Assembly (NCBI RefSeq): GCF_003696205.1
Contig: NZ_RFFI01000035.1
Coordinates: 1-34,778, forward strand
Origin: Cellulomonas triticagri
GTDB lineage: Bacteria; Actinomycetota; Actinomycetes; Actinomycetales; Cellulomonadaceae
Direction: 5' to 3'
DNA length: 34,778 nt
The position numbers were made by a program, and so were the translations under genes. Positions 16,171 through 23,096 of this stretch are shown here, piece after piece (the first letter of the stretch is position 1; each line of letters opens with the position of its first letter). The notes beneath the pieces are model-generated. The model had not been told where the DNA came from, ran no database searches, and saw nothing but the letters and a program-made list of their open reading frames with translations.

Positions 16171-16741
16171 CCGGGTACACACCTGCGGACCGGCAACCCG
16201 GGTCGCGACGGGTGGTGCGTACCTGGCGGTCGCGCTGCTCGGCACGTGGTGGATCGCGACGGGGATGGACCGCGCGCTCTACTCTGCCCCCTTGTCCTCC
16301 GCCGGCGGGCCGGGGCCGCGAGGGTGGTGGAGTGCCACCGCCGTCCTGGGGGGTGGACTTCTCGTGGTGGTTCCGCTGGTGACGTCGTTGGTGAGGTTGC
16401 ACGGTGGCGCGGCGCTCCCTACGTGGGTGGTGCGGTGGACGACAGTCGCATACGCGGTCCTGGGCATCGGCATCGGGCTTCTCGTGGTCCTCGACCTCCT
16501 TGCCGGCTGGGCGACGCGCGCGCCGACGCTCGCGGGCACGGCCCGGGCAGATCTGGTGCTGCAGTTCGGTGTCCCACTGGTGGTGGTGACCACCGGAACG
16601 TGGGCGCTCCGGTCACGGTCGCGAGCTCAGGGCCCTGGCGCCAGGCAGGCGTCGTGGCGCGGCCAGTTCCTGGCAGGCGCGCTCCCCGCGGCGCTCCTGT
16701 GCCTTGCAGGTGCGGCATTCGCTCTGTCGACACCGGCCTGA
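16154..16741 (+). CDS. Integral membrane protein (195 aa, about four helices)
   Basis: ATG 16154 overlaps the end of the DUF1906 gene by 17 bases, so translation is coupled. Hydrophobic segments lie at about 19-38 (GGAYLAVALLGTWWIATGM), 62-82 (TAVLGGGLLVVVPLVTSLV), 95-117 (AYAVLGIGIGLLVVLDLLAG), 135-150 (VLQFGVPLVVVTTGTWAL) and 173-192. The loops are short, with Arg/Gly/Ser-rich linkers. No family is recognised. The close coupling suggests it works with the DUF1906 protein, for example as a membrane anchor or a protection/export partner. This is an inference only. It is the last cargo gene before the second IS copy, which starts 60 bases after its stop. Confidence 0.72.
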   Translation: MTSPSDRVHTCGPATRVATGGAYLAVALLGTWWIATGMDRALYSAPLSSAGGPGPRGWWSATAVLGGGLLVVVPLVTSLVRLHGGAALPTWVVRWTTVAYAVLGIGIGLLVVLDLLAGWATRAPTLAGTARADLVLQFGVPLVVVTTGTWALRSRSRAQGPGARQASWRGQFLAGALPAALLCLAGAAFALSTPA

Positions 16742-16800
16742 CTCCGAACCAGGCTCAGCATCTCTTTGGCGACGGTGCCTGCCGAGAAGTTCGCGGTGTC

Positions 16801-17273
16801 GGGTCTGCTGGAGGGATGTGCACCATGCCTAGGGCCCTGCACCAAGGATTTCGGCGACGACGTCGTGCCCGTGGCTCGCCGCGGGGATGCCCCGACCGAT
16901 CCATCTGCTGGAGCAGGAGAACGAGGTCCTGAGCCGCGCGGCTGCGCATCTGTCGCGGGCGCATCTGCCGGGACGACGTTCTACCCGCTCGTGAGTGAGC
17001 TCGCCGCCGACGGGTGCCTGTCGCGGTGACGCTGGGGGGTACTCCCGCTTGGAGTGCAGCGGCGCGGGGGAACGGTTCCTGAAGCTCGCCAGACAACCGT
17101 GCTACCGGTGGTTCGCCGCGCCCGTCGGCGCGCGTGAGGTCGCCCGGGCCCACCTCGCGAACGCGTTGTTCGACGCCCACCGCGACGACCCGGAGTTCGG
17201 GCACCGGCTTCTGTCCGACGAAGCCGTTCGCGCCGGACTGGTCGCCTGCGACCGCACGGTCTGGCGGATCTGC
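16801..17273 (+). mobile_element. Truncated, inverted second copy of the IS3-family element
   Basis: It starts with GGGTCTGCTG, the first ten bases of the 25-bp terminal repeat of the first copy. It then jumps to GAGGGATGTGCACC (OrfA start region), with about 40 bases missing. OrfA is readable as DDVVPVARRGDAP, then broken by a deletion near 16903-16911 that joins to LLEQENEVLSRAAAHLSRAHLPG. OrfB begins YPLVSELAADG and carries an insert of about 44 bases (about 17030-17075). It continues as KLARQPCYRW, GAREVARAHLANALFDAHRDDPEFGHRLLSDEA, CDRTVWRIC and stops matching at about 17273. The DDE core is absent. Bases 16742-16800 and 17274-17434 show no gene I can support. Confidence 0.82.
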
Positions 17274-17434
17274 AGGCAGCGCGGCGCCCCGGATCCAGTG
17301 CTGGTCGGCGTATCGCTCGACGACCTCGGCCTGACCGACCAGGTGATCGAGCGCACGGCTGACGTGACGCTCAGCGTCAACGTGGAAGGCGAGACCGCCA
17401 CCCACGTCGGCACCTCGTGTGATCGATCGCCGCC

Positions 17435-17448
17435 TAGGGTGGAACGCA
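17435..17448 (+). promoter_or_regulatory. Putative -10 element of a leaderless transcript
   Basis: TAGGGT (17435-17440) ends seven bases before the ATG at 17448, and there is no Shine-Dalgarno sequence. The gene therefore seems to have kept its own promoter just downstream of the IS remnant. Confidence 0.45.
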
Positions 17449-18884
17449 TGCTCAGCGACGCGCACCCGACCTCGCCCCTGCGGACCGGACGGCGTCGTGG
17501 CCCCCGGGTCGCCGCCGCTGCGGCGGCCGTCCTGCTGGCGGTGACGGCCTGCTCGAGCGGCACGCCGAGCGCCCCGACCTCGCCGACGGACTCCGCCAGC
17601 ACGCGCGCGGCCGTCACGCTCCCGGACACCCCCGTCGGCGACACCGCCCGCTGGGTGCTCCGGGTGCTCGCCGCGTCCGAGGCGCCCCCGGTGGCGGAGC
17701 TCGAGCGCCGGTTCGCGCCGTCGTTCCTCGAGCAGATCCCGGTGTCCGACCTGGCCGCAGTGCTGGTCCAGGTGCAGGAGCAGGGCTCGTACACCCCGGT
17801 CGCGGTCGCCCCGCCGGACGCGACGACGGCGCTGGAGATGACGCTCGCGACCGAGGGCGGCGAGTTCGTCGCCGTGCAGATCGGGCTGGACGCCGACGGG
17901 CTGGTGGAGACGCTGTTCTTCGGGCCCGGCGTCGACCCGGACCGACCCGTGCCGTCGTCGTGGCCCGAGGTCGAGGAGCGGCTCGGCGAGATCGACGCCC
18001 GGTCGTCGCTGCTGGTCGCGCGGGTCGGCGACGACGGCCGGTGCACGCCGGTCGACGGTGCGCCGCGGGGGAGGGACCCGGACGCCGTCCTCCCGCTCGC
18101 GTCCACGATCAAGCTGTACGTGCTCGGCGCGGTGGTCGAGGCCGTCGAGGCCGGCGACCTCGCCTGGGACGACACGCTGACGCTGACGGACGACGTCCGG
18201 TCGCTGCCCTCGGGCACCCTCCAGGACGAGCCGACCGGCACGACCGTCACCGTGCGGGAGGCCGCCGCGCAGATGATCGCGATCAGCGACAACACCGCCA
18301 CGGACCTGCTGGTCGCCGCCGTCGGGCGCGAGGCCGTCGAGGCGGTCCAGGCGACGATGGGCCACCACGACCCCGCCCTGAACACGCCGCTGCTCACCAC
18401 CCGGGACCTGTTCCGGGTCGGCTGGGGCGACCCCGCGCTGCGCACCGCGTGGGCCGACGGCGACGCCGCCGAGCGCCGCGTCCTGCTGGACGGCCTGCCG
18501 GGCGGGGTGCTCGACGTCGACCCGGCCGCGGTCGTGACGCCGGCGTGGCAGGACGACGCCGACTGGTTCGCCACGGCGGGGGACCTGTGCGCCGCGCACG
18601 CATGGTTGCAGGAGGCGGCCACGACCCCGGCGGGGGAGCCGGTCCGGGACGTCCTGTCCGCGAACCCGGGCTTCGACGTCGACACCGCCGCGTGGCCCTA
18701 CGTCGCGTTCAAGGGCGGCAGCGCGCCGGGGGTGATGACGGGGACGTGGCTCGCCGAGGACGCGGCGGGGGACACCGTGGTGGTCGTCGTGCAGCTCGCC
18801 GCCGACGACCCCGCGGCCGTGGCGCAGCCGGTCACGATGGTCGACGTCGCGGCGGGGGCGCTGGCGGTGGTCGCGGGCTCCTGA
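17448..18884 (+). CDS. Serine hydrolase lipoprotein, class A beta-lactamase-like (Cpe/LpqF type)
   Basis: A protein of 478 residues. The N-terminus has RTGRRRGPR, a hydrophobic core and the lipobox V-T-A-C (C35), so it is a surface lipoprotein. Residues about 45-165 form an LpqF-like N-terminal domain. Residues about 175-470 carry the beta-lactamase/transpeptidase fold. It has the nucleophile motif S219-T-I-K222, S280-D-N282 (SDNTATDLL) and K422-G-G-S425 in place of KTG. The usual omega-loop Glu of true class A enzymes is not evident, so an esterase, carboxypeptidase or cell-wall role is as likely as beta-lactam hydrolysis. A longer open frame reaching back to 16995 only fuses IS remnant codons and was rejected. 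It is convergent with trpS with a gap of only three bases. Confidence 0.85.
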   Translation: MLSDAHPTSPLRTGRRRGPRVAAAAAAVLLAVTACSSGTPSAPTSPTDSASTRAAVTLPDTPVGDTARWVLRVLAASEAPPVAELERRFAPSFLEQIPVSDLAAVLVQVQEQGSYTPVAVAPPDATTALEMTLATEGGEFVAVQIGLDADGLVETLFFGPGVDPDRPVPSSWPEVEERLGEIDARSSLLVARVGDDGRCTPVDGAPRGRDPDAVLPLASTIKLYVLGAVVEAVEAGDLAWDDTLTLTDDVRSLPSGTLQDEPTGTTVTVREAAAQMIAISDNTATDLLVAAVGREAVEAVQATMGHHDPALNTPLLTTRDLFRVGWGDPALRTAWADGDAAERRVLLDGLPGGVLDVDPAAVVTPAWQDDADWFATAGDLCAAHAWLQEAATTPAGEPVRDVLSANPGFDVDTAAWPYVAFKGGSAPGVMTGTWLAEDAAGDTVVVVVQLAADDPAAVAQPVTMVDVAAGALAVVAGS

Positions 18885-18887
18885 GTC

Positions 18888-19889
18888 TCACCCCACCGGG
18901 ACCAGCCCCATCGCCTCCGCGACGGCGCCGACGGTCGCCGTGGCCTCGGGCTCGACGGCGTCGCGCCCCGCGCGCAGCACCCTGTCCACCTCGCCCGGGT
19001 CGGCGGTGATCTCCGCGTACCGGCGCTGCACCGGCCGCAGGGTCGCGACCAGCGCCTCGGTGACGGCGGCCTTGAGCCCGCCGGACCCGCGCAGCCCGGC
19101 GACGGCCTCCTGCGGCGTGCTGCCGTTGAGCGCGCCCAGCAGCGTCGCGAGGTTCGTGACACCGGGCCGGGTCGCCGCGTCGAGCGCGAGCGAGGGGTCG
19201 GCGTCCGTGACCACGCGCCGGACCTTGGCGGCGACGGTGTCGGGGTCGTCCAGCAGGAAGACCACCCCGCTGCCGTCGGAGCCGGTCTTGCCCATCTTCG
19301 TGGTGGGGTCGCGCAGGTCCTTGAGCCGGGGCACGTCGGGCGGGGTGACGCCGCGGGGGACGGTGAGCACGTCGCCGTACCGGGCGTTGAACCGGCGGGC
19401 GAGCGTCGTGGTGAGCTCGAGGTGCTGCCGCTGGTCCTCGCCGACGGGGACGACGTCCGCGCGGTGCACGAGGACGTCAGCAGCCATGAGCGCGGGGTAG
19501 GTGAGCAGGGAGAGGCGGATCGAGGTGGTGCCCGCCGACTTCTCCTTGAACTGCACCATGCGGGTCATCTCGCCGTAGGTCGCGGTGCTCTCCAGCAGGT
19601 ACGACAGCGCGGTGTGGGCGGGCACCGACGACTGCAGGAACAGCCGGGCGCGCGGGTCGAGGCCGCAGGCGAGCAGGGTGGCGGCGACCTCGCGGGACGC
19701 GGCGCGCAGGCGGGCGGGGTCGTGCTCGACGGTGAGGGCGTGCAGGTCGGCGACGCAGGCGATCACGTCGGTGCCGGGGTCCGCGGCCAGGTCGAGCAGC
19801 GGGCGGATCGCGCCCAGGTAGTTGCCGATCTGGAGGCGGCCGGTGGGCTTGAGACCGGTGAGGACGCGGGTGCGGGGTGCGCTGGTCAT
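18888..19889 (-). CDS. trpS: Tryptophanyl-tRNA synthetase, auxiliary (TrpRS1-like)
   Basis: A 333-residue class I TrpRS that charges tRNA-Trp with tryptophan. The nucleotide-binding motif is LQIGNYLGA (Q20 replaces the His of HIGH), and the second signature is K198-M-G-K-T202 in place of KMSKS. Tryptophan-pocket and dimer sequences are present (ADLHALT, ESTATYGEMTRMVQFKEKS, YPALMAADVLVH, VGEDQRQHLELT). K14 in GLKPTG sits where the Bacillus stearothermophilus enzyme has Gln9 (GIQPSG). From memory, lysine at this position is what makes Streptomyces coelicolor TrpRS1 indolmycin-resistant. GGAGAG precedes ATG 19889. Upstream is a Trp-Trp leader peptide with a hairpin, so expression should rise when charged tRNA-Trp is scarce. 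A second, housekeeping trpS is expected elsewhere. Confidence 0.92.
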   Translation of the reverse strand: MTSAPRTRVLTGLKPTGRLQIGNYLGAIRPLLDLAADPGTDVIACVADLHALTVEHDPARLRAASREVAATLLACGLDPRARLFLQSSVPAHTALSYLLESTATYGEMTRMVQFKEKSAGTTSIRLSLLTYPALMAADVLVHRADVVPVGEDQRQHLELTTTLARRFNARYGDVLTVPRGVTPPDVPRLKDLRDPTTKMGKTGSDGSGVVFLLDDPDTVAAKVRRVVTDADPSLALDAATRPGVTNLATLLGALNGSTPQEAVAGLRGSGGLKAAVTEALVATLRPVQRRYAEITADPGEVDRVLRAGRDAVEPEATATVGAVAEAMGLVPVG

Positions 19890-19951
19890 GAGGGCTCTCC
19901 GTGGGGTCGGGGGGAGCGGTGCCCACGACGGGTCGGAGTTCTCGCGCGAGT

Positions 19952-19973
19952 CGGCCGCCCGTGCGGGCGGCCG
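19952..19973 (-). terminator. Attenuator hairpin between Trp leader peptide and trpS
   Basis: CGGCCGCCCG and CGGGCGGCCG form a perfect 10-bp GC stem around two bases. It lies 13 bases after the leader-peptide stop codon and 62 bases before trpS. There is no U-tract. The GCCGCC at the leader-peptide stop could pair with the 3' arm and so prevent the stem, giving a candidate antiterminator. Confidence 0.65.
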
Positions 19974-19986
19974 TGGACGGGTGAGG

Positions 19987-20043
19987 TCAGGCGGCGCCCT
20001 GGTCGGGCTGCCACCACGCGGCGACGGGGGTCGAGGTCCTCAC
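19987..20043 (-). CDS. trpS leader peptide with tandem Trp codons (18 aa)
   Basis: GTG 20043 to TGA 19987 encodes MRTSTPVAAWWQPDQGAA, with two adjacent TGG codons at residues 10-11. Trp is the rarest amino acid in proteins, so a Trp-Trp pair in an 18-residue frame directly upstream of a Trp synthetase gene is strong evidence for ribosome-mediated attenuation. CAAACT lies six bases before the GTG and could be the -10 of a leaderless transcript, as no ribosome site is seen. The peptide itself likely has no function beyond sensing Trp-tRNA supply. Confidence 0.75.
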   Translation of the reverse strand: MRTSTPVAAWWQPDQGAA

Positions 20044-20107
20044 GCCAGCAGTTTGCCGCAGGACAGGCGGCCGCGGGGCGGGTTCCGCGTGCCGGGTCCC
20101 TCGGGCG

Positions 20108-20680
20108 TCAGGCGGTCGGCGCGGTGAGCAGGTCCGCGACGGCCCGGGCGATGCGCCGCGCCCGGGTCTCGGGGGTCGCGGCGGTCATCACCGGGTGCAG
20201 CACCGAGTACCGCGCCTGGGCGTTCAGCGCCGTGAACCGCTCGCGGGCGCCCGGGGCGGCGTCGAGGGCGGCGAGCAGGTCGTCCGGGACGACGGCGGTG
20301 GCGGACCCGGCGTAGGCGCGGTCCCAGCGTCCGTCACCCTGCGCCCGCTCGATCTCGGCGACCCCGCGCGGACGCAACCGTCCCGCTTCGGTGAGTCGGG
20401 CGACGTGCTCGACGTTGCGGACCGACCACAGCGAACGCGCCCGCCGGGGCGTGAACTTCTGCAGGAAGGTCGCGGCGTCGTGGCTGCGCTTCTGCCCGTC
20501 GATCCACCCGCTGCACAGGGCCTCGTCGAGGGCCTGCGCGTAGGTCAGGGAGGTGGGGTCGACGGTGCCCTTCTTCGCGAGCACCAGCCAGACGCCGTCG
20601 GGGTCGTCCTCGTGCGCGTCGAGCCAGGTCCGCCAGGCGGCGACGTCGGGCACGGTGAGCAGCGGTGCGGCGTCGGCCAC
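20108..20680 (-). CDS. YdeI/OmpD-associated family protein (190 aa)
   Basis: The pattern is typical of the YdeI family: LLTVPDVAAWRTWLDAHEDDPDGVWLVLAKKG, then LTYAQALDEALCSGWIDGQKRSHDAATFLQKFTPRRARSLWSVRNVEHVARL, then GRWDRAY. A C-terminal helical segment with SVLHPVMTAATPETRARRI follows. In other bacteria such proteins are linked to resistance to cationic peptides, but the biochemical role is not known. GTG 20680 with AGGGGG five bases upstream is chosen. An upstream GTG at 20743 would add 21 residues not seen in relatives. The gene stands alone upstream of the trpS leader on the same strand. Confidence 0.85.
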   Translation of the reverse strand: MADAAPLLTVPDVAAWRTWLDAHEDDPDGVWLVLAKKGTVDPTSLTYAQALDEALCSGWIDGQKRSHDAATFLQKFTPRRARSLWSVRNVEHVARLTEAGRLRPRGVAEIERAQGDGRWDRAYAGSATAVVPDDLLAALDAAPGARERFTALNAQARYSVLHPVMTAATPETRARRIARAVADLLTAPTA

Positions 20681-20763
20681 GGGGACCCCCTCGGGGTGTC
20701 GGCGGAGCACCAGGATGCCCGACCCCACCGACAACGCCCGCACCGATCGGCACCTACCGGCAC

Positions 20764-21003
20764 CTATCGGGCGCCGCCCGGCGGGGTGACGACGAGCAGG
20801 TCCCCGACCTGGCAGCCGAGCACGTCGCAGACGGCGGTGAGCGTCGAGAACCGGATGGCGCGGGCGCGGTCGTTCTTGAGCACGGACAGGTTGACCACGG
20901 TGACGCCGACGAGCTCGGCGAGGCGGGTCAGGGTGAGCCCGCGCTCGGCCAGCAGCTCGTCCAGCCGGCAGTGCACCCGCCCGGCGTCCTCCTCGGGCGG
21001 CAT
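20764..21003 (-). CDS. XRE-family HTH regulator (YozG-like, 79 aa)
   Basis: A short Cro/CI-type helix-turn-helix protein. The HTH is visible in LDELLAERGLTLTRLAELVGVTVVNLSVLKNDRARAIRFSTLTAVCDVLGCQVGDLL, which fills residues about 13-70. It is the type regularly paired with DUF2975 membrane proteins. ATG 21003 overlaps the stop of that gene (ATGA), so they are coupled. It probably binds the operator repeats at 21626-21658 and represses its own operon. Confidence 0.88.
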   Translation of the reverse strand: MPPEEDAGRVHCRLDELLAERGLTLTRLAELVGVTVVNLSVLKNDRARAIRFSTLTAVCDVLGCQVGDLLVVTPPGGAR

Positions 21004-21611
21004 CAGACGAGGCCCTCGGCGTCGCGCTGCATGCGCTCCCCGGCGTGGAACGCGGCGGCCAGCGCCCCGACGGCCATGGCCGCGAGGATCGGGGTCCACG
21101 ACATCGGCCGTTCGGCGGCGTCGAGGACCGCCGGGTCCGCGACGAGCGCGAGCGCGCCGTTGGACGCCATGACGGAGAACCCGAACCAGGCGAACCAGCC
21201 GCCCGCGATGAGCAGCGAGACGGCCGTGATCAGGCGCGTGGCGCGCTGCGAGAAGAACTGCCCGCCGAGCATCTGCCGGCACAGCAGCAGCACGCAGACG
21301 GTGATGGCGATGGTGGCCAGCGGGGGGACCACGGCGGCGCCGAGCGCGGACACGTAGGTGCCGGGCGGCATGTCGGGGACGGTGACGCCCGCGGTGTCGA
21401 CGTGCGCGGCGACGGTCGCGCCGCCCGGGCCGATCGGCAGGTCGAGGGGCACGCCGCGCAGCAGGACGTCCACCTGCACGTCCTGGTTCGGCAGCAGTCG
21501 GACGAGGTCGCGGACGAGGGTCACCGCGTTCCACGCGATGACCGCGCCGCCGACGAGCAGGACGGACCAGAGGTCGGACGGACGGGCGAACCAGGGTGCC
21601 TTCGGGGGCAT
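21003..21611 (-). CDS. DUF2975-like membrane protein (202 aa)
   Basis: Four predicted membrane helices: about 13-32 (LWSVLLVGGAVIAWNAVTLV), 88-112 (LGAAVVPPLATIAITVCVLLLC), 125-150 (ATRLITAVSLLIAGGWFAWFGF) and 170-188 (WTPILAAMAVGALAAAFHAG). An extracytoplasmic domain of about 50 residues lies between the first two. The GGQFFSQRATRLI segment after helix 2 is the DUF2975 hallmark. It is coupled to the YozG-like regulator, an arrangement found widely in Gram-positives. The function is unknown. AAGGG precedes ATG 21611 by eight bases. Confidence 0.8.
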   Translation of the reverse strand: MPPKAPWFARPSDLWSVLLVGGAVIAWNAVTLVRDLVRLLPNQDVQVDVLLRGVPLDLPIGPGGATVAAHVDTAGVTVPDMPPGTYVSALGAAVVPPLATIAITVCVLLLCRQMLGGQFFSQRATRLITAVSLLIAGGWFAWFGFSVMASNGALALVADPAVLDAAERPMSWTPILAAMAVGALAAAFHAGERMQRDAEGLV

Positions 21612-21625
21612 GACACGGACCCTTC

Positions 21626-21658
21626 ATATCGAAGAACGATGTTATCGAGAGACGATAT
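21626..21658. promoter_or_regulatory. Tandem operator repeats upstream of DUF2975/XRE operon
   Basis: Two copies of ATCG-N5-CGAT (21628-21640 with AAGAA, 21644-21656 with AGAGA) repeat at 16-base spacing, and the whole is framed by ATATCG...CGATAT. The patch is AT-rich in a GC-rich region and sits in the divergent gap between the DUF2975/XRE operon and the RDD gene. It fits a homodimeric repressor site overlapping a promoter. Confidence 0.65.
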
Positions 21659-21761
21659 GCACCTCGGGCGCGGGAGTGCAAGCGCACGGCGGTGCGCGGT
21701 TGCGAGGTGTCCGGTCGTCGTTTCTCGGACACAGCGGGCGGTGTCGTGCCACGATCGGGCG

Positions 21762-22793
21762 GTGACCGGACCCGGGGTGATCGCGCACGCCCGTCCCGTG
21801 CTCCCGGCGCCGGTGGGGCCTCCACCGCTCGCGGGCTGGTGGCGCCGTGTCGCGGGCGCGCTGCTGGACGACGCCCTGCTCGGCGCGGTCACCTGGCTCG
21901 CCGCGGGTCCCGGGGTCGAGGCCCTGTCGCTGCACCCGGGCTTCTCGCTCGCGCCCGCGGACGCGGTCACCGGCGGGACCGGGTCGGTCGTCTGGCCCCT
22001 CGGGGTGCTCGCCGTGCTCGTGCTGCTGCTGGCGTACACGGGCGCCACGCCGGGCAAGCGGGTCGCGGGTGTCGCCGTGGTCCGTGCGGACACCGGCGTC
22101 CCGGCCGGGCTCGGACGCAGCGTCGCGCGGCCGGTGCTGCACCTGCTGGACGCCCTGCTGCTGATCGGCTACCTCCGCCCGCTGTGGCACGCGCGCCGCC
22201 AGACGTTCGCCGACTCCCTGCTCGGGACGGTCGTCGTGCAGACCCGCGGCCCGCTGCGGCACCCGGCGCTCGTGCGGTTCGCCCGGCCGGACCCGGTGGG
22301 CCCGGTCGTCGTCACGGTCGCGGCGTCGGTGGTGTGCGCGTTCGGCGTCGCGTTCAGCCTGGGCACCGCCGGGGGTGGGCAGGTGCTGACGGGCGACCCG
22401 CGCCCGTGCGAGGTCCAGGGTGCGCCGGGCGCCGCGGGCGTGTCGGCGACCGTGCAGCCGGTGACGTACACGACGTCCGAGCGGCGCGGCTGGGTGCGGC
22501 GACCGACTCCCGACGCGGGGACGGGCATCGAGGTCACGTGGACCTGGCCGGATCGGATCGGCGTCGGCGCGGTGACGACGGACGTGTGGGTCTCCCGCTC
22601 GGGCACGGGACGCGGGGACGCGTCGCTGGTCTCGGGCGGGGCCGTCGCCGAGGCGGGCGGGGCAGGCAGCGCCGTGAGCGCGCTCGAACCCGGCCTGGTC
22701 GGGGACGTCGGGGCGGACGGGTGGGTCGAGTCGGACCTCCGGGTCGCCGGTGACGTCGTCGCGACCTGCCGGGTCCCGGGTCCCGTGCCCTGA
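21762..22793 (+). CDS. RDD-family membrane protein with C-terminal extracytoplasmic domain (343 aa)
   Basis: The RDD domain is in residues about 20-165: GWWRRVAGALLDDALLGAVTWLA with the Arg-Asp-Asp-type start, then WPLGVLAVLVLLLAYTGATPGKRVAGVAVVR and a helix with RQTFADSLLGTVVV. A further hydrophobic segment lies at about 187-207 (VGPVVVTVAASVVCAFGVAFSLG). A beta-rich domain of about 130 residues follows, with cysteines C222 and C337. Start GTG 21762 is chosen because the domain begins soon after. The open frame extends much further upstream but would cross the divergent operator. The role is unknown (transport or membrane stress in relatives). Confidence 0.8.
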   Translation: MTGPGVIAHARPVLPAPVGPPPLAGWWRRVAGALLDDALLGAVTWLAAGPGVEALSLHPGFSLAPADAVTGGTGSVVWPLGVLAVLVLLLAYTGATPGKRVAGVAVVRADTGVPAGLGRSVARPVLHLLDALLLIGYLRPLWHARRQTFADSLLGTVVVQTRGPLRHPALVRFARPDPVGPVVVTVAASVVCAFGVAFSLGTAGGGQVLTGDPRPCEVQGAPGAAGVSATVQPVTYTTSERRGWVRRPTPDAGTGIEVTWTWPDRIGVGAVTTDVWVSRSGTGRGDASLVSGGAVAEAGGAGSAVSALEPGLVGDVGADGWVESDLRVAGDVVATCRVPGPVP

Positions 22794-23096
22794 CTCGTCC
22801 CGGTGCAGGGCCGGCCGCAACCGCCGTCCTGACGGGTGCGGTCCGACCGGGGGACGCACGTCCGGGTGACGCCGTGGGCGCGGCTCCACCGGGTGCGCGG
22901 GGCGCTCGCGGCCGCTGATCTGGGTCGACGCGGTCACGTCGGGCGTGACTCGTGTCGCCGCTCGGGCGGGCGCCGCCCCCCGCGGGGTCCGGGGCCGCGG
23001 TTTCACCCGGGAAACAGCCCATAGCGGCATAAAAGCGACAATATGCTCGCGCCGACCGATGCCCCGCCCGGCAACGACGCCCCCCGGAGGCCCGAC
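22794..23096 (+). other. Intergenic region with AT-rich promoter-like patch
   Basis: This 303-base gap holds no gene I can support. Its last third changes from extreme GC to an AT-richer patch (AAACAGCCCATAGCGGCATA, about 23012-23031). The patch carries CATAAA (23028-23033) as a possible -10, about 64 bases before the preferred GTG start of the next gene. Confidence 0.4.

Noticed and set aside
17274..17434. Possible gene fragment between the IS remnant and the serine hydrolase
   Set aside because: Both strands give open frames, but neither shows a recognisable domain, start site or ribosome site. It may be a relic, but nothing supports a call.
16995..18884. 629-codon frame joining IS OrfB remnant to the serine hydrolase
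   Set aside because: The hydrolase has its own start, lipobox signal and -10 at 17435-17448. The upstream codons are IS remnant read through by chance.
21045..22793. 582-codon version of the RDD protein
   Set aside because: It would run through the divergent DUF2975 gene and its operator. The RDD domain begins soon after GTG 21762.
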